DNA from: Sphaerisporangium viridialbum
GTDB lineage: Bacteria; Actinomycetota; Actinomycetes; Streptosporangiales; Streptosporangiaceae
DNA length: 64,000 nt
Direction of reading: 5' to 3'
Assembly (NCBI RefSeq): GCF_049674955.1
Contig: NZ_CP187232.1
Coordinates: 4,402,001 to 4,466,000 of the forward strand
Shown: piece by piece, positions 58,782 to 64,000 of the stretch
Numbering within the stretch: the stretch's first letter is position 1
How the letters are laid out: each line of letters opens with the position of its first letter
Program-made: the position numbers and the translations under genes
Notes under the pieces: model-generated
Told to the model about the DNA's origin: nothing
The model's database searches: none
The model's input: the letters and a program-made list of their open reading frames with translations, nothing else

Positions 58782-59261
58782 ATGAGGGGCATCAGGATGC
58801 CGTCGGAGCAGGTGTTACCCGACGGGCCGCACCGCAGATTCCTGGCAGAGGTGTTCCAGAAGTACCGGGCCGCCGGACGGCCCCCGCTACGCGACATCGT
58901 GGCCAAGGCCAATCGCATGGACCTTCCAGGAAGCGCCAGCCAGGAGACCATCCGCCGCGTCCTCAAGGGTGCGGTCATTCCCCAGCGCTGGGAAACGGCA
59001 TACGCGGTTTATGCACCGCTGTGCGCACTCGCCGACATCGATCCCGACGTCTTGTACTGGGATGGTGAGGGCAACGGGTACAACGATCCGGACCAGATAA
59101 CCCACAAGGAACTCTTCAAGAGGCTATGGAGCGCCGCTTTCGACGATGAGGCATCAGATCTGCTGTACCCAACCCTGCGCATCAAGGTTCCGCCACCGAA
59201 GCCGCCGAGCAACAATCCGTGGGGCAACGGGCTATCCCTTGCCGACGAACCGCCATTCTGA
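58782..59261 (+). CDS. Putative HTH-like protein of unknown function
   Basis: The 159-residue protein starts MRGIRMPSEQVLPDGPHRRF, then LAEVFQKYRAAGRPPLRDIV, SQETIRRVLKGAVIPQRWET. The middle resembles the helix-turn-helix found at the start of actinobacterial STAND and helix-rich regulators (S.ETIRR.L.G...P.W). It ends in a Pro-rich tail finishing EPPF. GGGAGG lies 7 bp before ATG 58782; ATG 58776 is too close. Likely DNA-binding (inference). Confidence 0.6.
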   Translation: MRGIRMPSEQVLPDGPHRRFLAEVFQKYRAAGRPPLRDIVAKANRMDLPGSASQETIRRVLKGAVIPQRWETAYAVYAPLCALADIDPDVLYWDGEGNGYNDPDQITHKELFKRLWSAAFDDEASDLLYPTLRIKVPPPKPPSNNPWGNGLSLADEPPF

Positions 59262-59296
59262 GGCTCACGCCTGGTCCAGGCGTAACCGTCACCGCC

Positions 59297-59480
59297 GCAG
59301 AGTCCACTCCACGCGCCTACCGCATGGCCTCCCTACAGCCGTCGGCGCCTGATGCCTGGGGCAAGCACGAAGGGGTCGCCCAGGCCATCGCCGCCACCGT
59401 GTTGGTGGACGCCAAGGTGGCCTGGCGGATGTGCAGGAGGTGCACGGCCATCTGATGATGTGCGGCCAGGTTTCGTCAGC
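59297..59480 (+). pseudogene. Integrase C-terminal remnant
   Basis: Pieces read AYRMASLQPSAPDAWGKHEG, AQAIAATVLVDAKV and, one frame over, GLADVQEVHGHLMM. The last matches the ...ADVQE..GH... box of tyrosine recombinases, compare IADVQEMLGHAS at about 55.18 kb. Short and frameshifted. Confidence 0.4.
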
Positions 59481-59560
59481 GTCGCGGTAGCTAGGTCCGC
59501 CGCCTCGGTGATGCCGGTCCCCAACACCTGACGGTGCGGGGACCCTGCCGATGCGGTGCG

Positions 59561-59710
59561 CTATACGGCGTTGTTGCTCACGACATGGAGAGAGGCCATC
59601 GCGGAGGGCTTGGCGCCTTGGTTGAGTAGCCGCCAGGCGGTGGCCCAACGCTGCTGCTCCTCTTGGTCTCCTCTGCAGCCGCGGATCAGGCGCGATATGT
59701 CTGGCAGCGC
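59561..59710 (-). pseudogene. Possible C-terminal remnant
   Basis: The minus strand reads LPDISRLIRGCRGDQEEQQR, WATAWRLLNQGAKPSAMASL, HVVSNNAV and a stop. Composition looks coding, but no start or family was found; it overlaps the upstream region of the DUF1963-like gene. Confidence 0.25.
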
Positions 59711-59731
59711 CCGCTTGTAGGTTCTGGTGGC

Positions 59732-60688
59732 ATGACTCGAACCACCCCGCGCCCGGTTGACATCACCGCTGTCTTTCCTGAGCTCGCGACGTTGGCCCGG
59801 ACCGCCACGCGCCTTCATCCGCGGCCTGGAACACCCGACGTGCGCGCCAGTTCGATCGGCGGTCCCCTGCTTTGGCCCTCCGACGAGCCCTGGCCGGTGT
59901 GCGAAGAGCCGCACGAGAACGAGGGCGACTTCGTCCGGTTGGACTCCGAGCGGCGCCGCAGGCGCATCATCTCGGCGGCCTGGGGCCGGAAGTTCACCCC
60001 TTGGGAAAAGGCCGAGCTCGACCGCGACGAAGAGGCCGCCGACCCCAACACCCCCGCCACCATGCTCGCCGTCGCCCAGCTCTTCCTGCGGGACGTGCCT
60101 GACCTGGTGAGACCGCCCGGGGCCGATGTCCTGCAGATCCTCTGGTGTCCCCGCGACCATGACCCTCACTACTGCCCCGCGCTGATGCTGCGCTGGCGCC
60201 GCTCGGCCGACGTCACCGACGTGCTCAGCGAGCAACCCGAACCCGAGGTGATGGAGTACGAGTACCTGCCCGAGCCTTGCGTCCTGCACCCCGAGCAGGT
60301 CGTCGAGTATCCCTGGGACGAGGTGCTCTCCGACGACCTCAGGGAGCGGATTCGGATGTGGGAGGAATCCGGCGAGGATCGCTATTACCGCCAGCTACCG
60401 ATTGCCGATGGCTGGAAGGTGGGCGGTCACGCCGCCTGGTATCTCACCGGCCCGGTGCCGATGGTCTGCGAGTGCGGCGCCGACATGGAACTGCTCTTGA
60501 AGATCGCCAGTAGAGAGTGGAGTGGCACGGAGATCTGGCGGCCTCTTGAGGATGCCAAGGAGGGTGAGCGGCACGAGCCCATGAGCCGATCGAAGCCGAC
60601 GGAGATCACGATCGGCCGGGGGTACTCGCTGTGGGTCTTCACCTGTCCGGTCTCGTTCGATCACCCGCACGACGTGAGCATGCAGTAG
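59732..60688 (+). CDS. DUF1963 (YwqG-like) family protein
   Basis: The 318-residue protein has LHPRPGTPDVRASSIGGPLL, WPSDEPWPVCEEPHENEGDF, VAQLFLRDVPDLVRPPGADV, LQILWCPRDHDP and HAAWYLTGPVPMVCECGADM, the block order of YwqG/DUF1963-like proteins (GG.P..P....WP; AQ; G....FW; CGA.M.FL). Function is unknown; relatives are often immunity- or defence-adjacent. ATG 59732 gives the family start MTRTTPRPVDITAVFPELAT. Confidence 0.72.
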   Translation: MTRTTPRPVDITAVFPELATLARTATRLHPRPGTPDVRASSIGGPLLWPSDEPWPVCEEPHENEGDFVRLDSERRRRRIISAAWGRKFTPWEKAELDRDEEAADPNTPATMLAVAQLFLRDVPDLVRPPGADVLQILWCPRDHDPHYCPALMLRWRRSADVTDVLSEQPEPEVMEYEYLPEPCVLHPEQVVEYPWDEVLSDDLRERIRMWEESGEDRYYRQLPIADGWKVGGHAAWYLTGPVPMVCECGADMELLLKIASREWSGTEIWRPLEDAKEGERHEPMSRSKPTEITIGRGYSLWVFTCPVSFDHPHDVSMQ

Positions 60689-60724
60689 GGGGACGACGGA
60701 GAGTCCGAGATGCTCGACATGCAC

Positions 60725-60764
60725 GCGGCGTTTGGTTGCAGGGGTGCACGTGCAGCTCTGGGCC
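60725..60764. repeat. 40-bp inverted repeat, left arm
   Basis: Exactly complementary to 61739-61778 over 40 bp, with no similarity outside on either side. On the minus strand it encodes AQSCTCTPATKRR of a ComM-like protein. Confidence 0.9.
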
Positions 60765-60995
60765 TGCTCGGCCGAATCGCACGGGCACAGGCGAGTGGTC
60801 CCGGCGAGCTGGAAGCGGGCCGGCAGTTGCATGGTCATCGACGAGGAGGTGAGGCTGACCTGGCCGGACATCATCGGCTGACGCAGCCCGTTCAGCACCT
60901 GCACCGGGAAGTCCGCCGCGTCCGGCAACAGCAACACGCCGCGGTGAGCCAAGGACGCGGCTCCCGGGCGCCAGCTCTGGTCCGCCTCACATGGA
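60725..60995 (-). pseudogene. ComM-like Mg-chelatase, central fragment
   Basis: The minus strand reads RPGAASLAHRGVLLLPDAAD, FPVQVLNGLRQPMMSGQVSL, QLPARFQLAGTTRLCPCDSA, EQAQSCTCTPATKRR. This is the Walker B to zinc-binding stretch of YifB/ComM Mg-chelatase-like ATPases (SLAHRGVLFLDE..., LRQPLE.G, PARF.L....PCPCG, C.CTP). The P-loop half is missing upstream and the frame leaves the family at 60725. Confidence 0.75.
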
Positions 60996-61032
60996 CGCCG
61001 CTTGGTCGTCCGGCCCGGTACGGTAACGGTCC

Positions 61033-61686
61033 ATGAATCCCCCTTCACCGGGCGCAACACCAGATTGGACATGGCTCGGGTTGAACCTGGACCGCTGGAT
61101 CGCGATCGGCGGCGCCGTAATCGCCGCGGTGGGCATGATCGTGGCTTGGCGAGCGTTGGTGCAGGCACGACGTTCTGCTAATGCCGCCGACAGGTCAGCG
61201 GTCGCGGCAGAGAAATCAGCGACCGAAGCAGCCGCCCTCTCTGAGATCGAAGGAGAACGACGGAAAGACGAACGCGAGGAAACGCACCGCAGCCTGCACC
61301 CCACGCAGCAGACCGCCATCGTCACGTCCCTCGACGGCCCGACGGGCGCGAAGAATCTGTTCGGCACCATTGAAGTCGACCGCCCGGTACGCGCGCACGC
61401 CACAGCCATCCTGGCTAACGGTGCCATGGCCCCGATCAGCCTGCCGGTTCTGCTGCTGCCGAAACGCGGATACCGGTTCCACATCGAACAGTGGCCGGAC
61501 GACCGCAAGGCACCTGCAACCGACGAGGTGCTGTTCAAGTTCTGGCCGCCGGTCGCGGCGGTCGACGGTGACGACTGGACGTGCAGCTGCGGCCGGCCGA
61601 CCATCCCTGGCGACGGGTCCAAGGCGCATTGGTGGGTGCGCCTACCGGTGAGTTACAAGCAGAGACCCAAGGCACACGGGTTCTGA
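61033..61686 (+). CDS. Hypothetical membrane-anchored protein
   Basis: The 217-residue protein has one membrane helix (DRWIAIGGAVIAAVGMIVAW), a charged coiled-coil-like region (ALVQARRSANAADRSAVAAE) and a soluble C-terminal part (TAIVTSLDGPTGAKNLFGTI; RGYRFHIEQWPDD; WTCSCGRPTIPGDGSKAHWW). A CSC motif may bind metal. It is located between the two ComM fragments. ATG 61033 follows GGTAACGGTCC. Function unknown. Confidence 0.6.
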   Translation: MNPPSPGATPDWTWLGLNLDRWIAIGGAVIAAVGMIVAWRALVQARRSANAADRSAVAAEKSATEAAALSEIEGERRKDEREETHRSLHPTQQTAIVTSLDGPTGAKNLFGTIEVDRPVRAHATAILANGAMAPISLPVLLLPKRGYRFHIEQWPDDRKAPATDEVLFKFWPPVAAVDGDDWTCSCGRPTIPGDGSKAHWWVRLPVSYKQRPKAHGF

Positions 61687-61738
61687 GGAACAGAGTGCCG
61701 ACAGCCACTTTGCCTATGGGTCAGCGATAGAACAACGG

Positions 61739-61778
61739 GGCCCAGAGCTGCACGTGCACCCCTGCAACCAAACGCCGC
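61739..61778. repeat. 40-bp inverted repeat, right arm
   Basis: Perfect reverse complement of 60725-60764. On the plus strand it encodes AQSCTCTPATKRR and opens the ComM C-terminal fragment. Confidence 0.9.
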
Positions 61779-62178
61779 TACAAGGCGCGGCTGTCGCGCC
61801 TGCTGCAAGCGGTCGGAGTGCGCGCCCATGTGGAACCGGTGCCCGCCGGCCGAGGGCCCGGCCGCGCCGCCGGAATCCACCGCGGTCGTCGCCCACCGGG
61901 TGCGGGCGGCACGTCAGCGTGCCAGTGCCCGCCTGGCGCACCTGCCCTGGGTCATCAACGCCGAGGTGCCCGCCGTCGAACTGCGTACCACGTTCCGCGC
62001 CGATGACCAGGCGCTCAAAGTGCTCGCCGCCGCGGCCAACACCGGCGTGCTGACGGCGCCCATGCTGCCGCAGGTGCTGCGAGTGGCCTGGACCGTGGCC
62101 GACCTGCGCGGAGCCCGGCGGCCCGGCCGCGCCGAAGCGCAGACCGCCCTGGGCCTGCTCACCGGAGGCCCGTCATGA
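61740..62178 (+). pseudogene. ComM-like Mg-chelatase, C-terminal fragment
   Basis: The plus strand reads AQSCTCTPATKRRYKARLSR, LLQAVGVRAHVEPVP, then after a one-base shift near 61830 ESTAVVAHRVRAARQRASAR, LAHLPWVINAEVPAVELRTT, LPQVLRVAWTVADLRGARRP. These are the C-terminal blocks of ComM (C.CTP....RY.ARLS, R...AR..A..R, NAEVP, LRVAWT.ADL). The stop overlaps the sigma gene start (ATGA), so both were once one transcription unit. Confidence 0.78.
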
Positions 62179-63146
62179 CCGGCAGGCCCACCACATCCGC
62201 CGTCGCCTCCCAGCGTCAAGACGAACTGTGGCAAGGCGTCGGCCAGTATTTGAAGAGCATCGGCCGCGTCGCGGTGCTCACCCCTGCCCAGCAGGTGGAG
62301 CTGGCCAAGCGGATCGAAGCGGGGCTGTTCGCCGGCCACCGCCTGGACCACGCCGAAACGGCCGGCGGGGGCGAGGTTCCCGATCAGCTTCGCGCCGAGC
62401 TGGAGGAGATCGTCCGCGACGGCCAGCAGGCCAAGCAGCACATGGTCGAGGGCAACCTGCGCCTGGTGGTCGCAACCTCCCGCCGGTATGTCGGCCGTGG
62501 CCTGGAGTTCGCCGATCTGATCAGTGAAGGCAACGTGGGGCTGATCCGCGCGGTGGAGAAGTTCGACCACGCCAAGGGGTACATGTTCTCCACCTATGCC
62601 ACCTGGTGGATCGTCCAGGCGATCCAGCGGGCGATCGCCGACAAGGGCCGGACGATCCGTCTTCCGGCTCACATGCGCGAAGTGCTTTCCGCGCTGCGGA
62701 CCGCGGAACGGGGCCTGGAGCAGCACCTCAACCGCAGGCCCACCGCCGCCGAGCTCGCCGGCGCTCTGGGCAAGACCCATCAGCAGGTGGAACACCTTCT
62801 GCGGGTCCGCCAGCAGCCGATCAGCCTGGACATCCCGATCGACGACGCCGGGCGCATCCCGCTGGCCGATGCCATCGAGGACATCGACGTCCCCGACCCG
62901 GTCAACATCGTCGCCGACCAGCAACTCGGCGACGCCTTGCGCCAGGTGCTCGCAGTGCTTCCGGACCGCGAAGCGAAGATCATCGCGTTGCGGTACGGAC
63001 TCGTCGACGGCCGACCGCACTCCCTTGAGGAGGTCGGCCAGGCGTTCAAGCTGAGCCGTGAGCGGATCCGCCAGCTCGAGAAGAACACCCTGGCGAGGCT
63101 GCGCACCCCCGAAATGCGGGCGAGGTTACGGGACTGGAGGACCTGA
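62175..63146 (+). CDS. Group 2-like (HrdB/RpoD family) sigma factor
   Basis: The 323-residue protein has region 1.2 (QYLKSIGRVAVLTPAQQVEL, AKRIEAGLFA), region 2 (VEGNLRLVVATSRRYVGRGL, EFADLISEGNVGLIRAVEKF, GYMFSTYATWWIVQAIQRAI), region 3 (LPAHMREVLSALRTAERGLE) and region 4 (LPDREAKIIALRYGLVDGRP, HSLEEVGQAFKLSRERIRQL). Region 1.1 is absent. Region 2.4 reads VQAIQRAIADKGRTIRLP rather than the housekeeping RQAI.RA.A...RTIR.P, so promoter preference may differ. It is coupled to the ComM relic. Confidence 0.9.
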   Translation: MTGRPTTSAVASQRQDELWQGVGQYLKSIGRVAVLTPAQQVELAKRIEAGLFAGHRLDHAETAGGGEVPDQLRAELEEIVRDGQQAKQHMVEGNLRLVVATSRRYVGRGLEFADLISEGNVGLIRAVEKFDHAKGYMFSTYATWWIVQAIQRAIADKGRTIRLPAHMREVLSALRTAERGLEQHLNRRPTAAELAGALGKTHQQVEHLLRVRQQPISLDIPIDDAGRIPLADAIEDIDVPDPVNIVADQQLGDALRQVLAVLPDREAKIIALRYGLVDGRPHSLEEVGQAFKLSRERIRQLEKNTLARLRTPEMRARLRDWRT

Positions 63147-63189
63147 TCTGCCCGTAACCGCACAGGCAAGGTGTTTCGCCGATGGGTCG

Positions 63190-63322
63190 CCCCGACGCCT
63201 TCGGGACTTTCCCACGGAACCTCTGCGCGCAGGAAGGCCAAGCCGCGCTTCGCGCGGTCGCCCTGCGGGCGAGCCTTCCTCCGCTCCGAGAACCCGTGGG
63301 GAAGTCGGTCCCGGCGCCGGGG
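63190..63322 (+). ncRNA. Four-way-junction-like structured leader
   Basis: CCCCGACGCC (63190-63199) pairs with GGCGCCGGGG (63313-63322), and GACTTTCCCACGG to AGGAAGGC (63205-63238) pairs with GCCTTCCT to GTGGGGAAGTC (63273-63306). Enclosed are hairpins CCGCGCTTCGCGCGG (63243-63257) and GCCCTGCGGGC (63260-63270). It ends 34 bp before the gene at 63357. Possibly an RNA leader of the same functional class as those at 46118 and 52796. Confidence 0.55.
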
Positions 63323-63356
63323 AACAACCCCCAGCGCGGGATACGAAAGGGCCCAC

Positions 63357-63740
63357 ATGGTGGAGGCTCTGGCACCGCCGGTGATGACCGTCGGCATCTG
63401 GCACAACATCTGCGTCCCCGACAACTTCCTGCAGGGCTGGAAGCCCACCCACGCAATGGTCAAGGTGTTCGCCTACGACATCCCCGCCGAGCAGGCACGC
63501 GACCCGCACGCCGTACTGGAGGACGCATTCGTCACCTTCAACGAGGGCGACGACGACCGGGCCCGGAAGTACCGGGCAGCCGGTAACCGGTCGCTGAGCA
63601 AGGGCGATGTTGTCGTCATCGGTGAGGTCGCATGGGCCTGCGCCTCTTCCGGGTGGGAGCAGATCGCCGGACCGATCACCGTTGGCGACGTGCTCGTCGA
63701 CACCCATGACGCGCGCGGCTCCATCCCCTGGGACGCCTGA
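63357..63740 (+). CDS. Hypothetical mobile-element protein
   Basis: The 127-residue protein starts MVEALAPPVMTVGIWHNICV, then PDNFLQGWKPTHAMVKVFAY, DIPAEQARDPHAVLEDAFVT, FNEGDDDRARKYRAAGNRSL and SKGDVVVIGEVAWACASSGW. The pattern (KVF.Y......D....LE..F..FN, R.Y....R.LS.GDVV.IG) is common in small phage/plasmid proteins of unknown function. A GAAAGG ribosome site precedes ATG 63357. Confidence 0.7.
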   Translation: MVEALAPPVMTVGIWHNICVPDNFLQGWKPTHAMVKVFAYDIPAEQARDPHAVLEDAFVTFNEGDDDRARKYRAAGNRSLSKGDVVVIGEVAWACASSGWEQIAGPITVGDVLVDTHDARGSIPWDA

Positions 63741-63830
63741 CCGGGCGGCCGGCACCTGCGCAACGCGCCCCCGGGGGGCTGCACGTCAGCGTCCTGCCCG
63801 CGATCTGCAGCGGTGCGGCGTCAGCGAACA

Positions 63831-63862
63831 AAGGGGAGACCGGCGCGTGCCGGTCTCCCCTT
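63831..63862 (+). terminator. Strong hairpin terminator
   Basis: AAGGGGAGACCGGC, loop GCGT, GCCGGTCTCCCCTT forms a perfect 14-bp stem followed by CTTCC. It lies between the 127-residue gene and the ParB-like gene. Confidence 0.85.
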
Positions 63863-63894
63863 CTTCCATTTCACGCTCACGAAAGGAGTCCCCG

Positions 63895-64000
63895 TTGTCC
63901 GTGGCTACCAGTGAAGAGACGACCATCCTCGCCGCCCCCGAGCACCAGACCCTGGCAGAGATCCCGCTCGCGCAGCTGGACCTCAGCCCGATCAACAAGC
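63895..64000 (+). CDS. ParB-like protein, N-terminal part (cut by window edge)
   Basis: TTG 63895 follows AAAGGAG by 6 bp and gives LSVATSEETTILAAPEHQTL, AEIPLAQLDLSPINK. L.EIPL.QLD.SP.N is the start of the ParB-type nuclease/partition domain. GTG 63901 is a second possible start. The rest lies beyond the window. Plasmid partition or regulation is likely. Confidence 0.6.
   Translation, partial: MSVATSEETTILAAPEHQTLAEIPLAQLDLSPINK

Noticed and set aside
59201..59460. Frames such as 59219-59455 plus as a gene after the HTH protein
   Set aside because: They overlap the end of the HTH gene and consist of integrase debris with frame changes.

Overview
High-GC actinomycete DNA, probably from a Streptosporangiales-type genus (inference from codon use, ECF41/ECF42 sigma factors, a DinB-fold enzyme, leaderless-looking starts, SARP/STAND regulators and HrdB-like sigma). 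No rRNA, tRNA or CRISPR array was seen. About 1-36 kb is chromosomal accessory sequence made of short regulator-plus-target modules. About 36-43.7 kb is a scrapyard of Tn3-type transposase and integrase fragments around a few intact genes. From about 43.9 kb to the right edge the gene set is that of an integrated plasmid or integrative element: ssb, SLOG protein, DUF3800, winged-helix protein, tyrosine recombinase, KfrA-like remnant, Mg-chelatase (ComM) fragments, plasmid-type sigma factor and a ParB start.

Region 1 (1-24 kb): erythromycin-esterase-like gene divergent from a double-HTH MerR regulator; a secreted esterase with a propeller-like repeat tail behind a LacI-type operator; secreted HNH nuclease; VOC protein, dual-specificity phosphatase and an ECF41 sigma factor divergent from a flavin oxidoreductase; MarR with alpha/beta hydrolase; ArsR-SRPBCC fusion; SARP regulator; DinB protein; acyltransferase plus hydrolase pair; NarL-type two-component pair; SAM methyltransferase; a GntR-MFS-AtuA-DUF4387 catabolic module with matching operators before gntR and before the MFS gene; an OmpR-type two-component pair with a small secreted protein.

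Region 2 (24-36 kb): YCII protein plus ECF42 sigma factor; gentisate-dioxygenase-like cupin coupled to a truncated fumarylacetoacetate hydrolase and controlled by a divergent IclR whose start codon appears to be ATC; MarR with half of an efflux pump; aminoglycoside-phosphotransferase-like kinase; VOC; DUF1062; a frameshifted XRE gene divergent from methionine aminopeptidase; a large XRE-NB-ARC-TPR regulator.

Region 3 (36-43.7 kb): Tn3 transposase C-terminal and N-terminal fragments flank a tetR/methyltransferase pair. A membrane-tethered sigma factor, an integrase fragment, another Tn3 fragment and a serine hydrolase follow. A roughly 100-bp repeat lies upstream of two minus-strand genes.

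Region 4 (43.9-64 kb): a Phd-like small protein overlaps a 636-residue protein with tandem RelE/ParE-like domains; a 48-bp perfect palindrome is followed by a 259-nt near-perfect hairpin leading into ssb. Two more large structured leaders precede a small membrane protein/Crp pair and a 127-residue orphan gene. A ComM-like ATPase gene is broken into head-to-head fragments that share exactly 40 bp as a perfect inverted repeat. The structured leaders, the tandem-toxin-like locus and the inverted ComM are the most unusual features. Pseudogenes are frequent, so this element is partly decayed; some single-base frameshifts could be sequencing errors.
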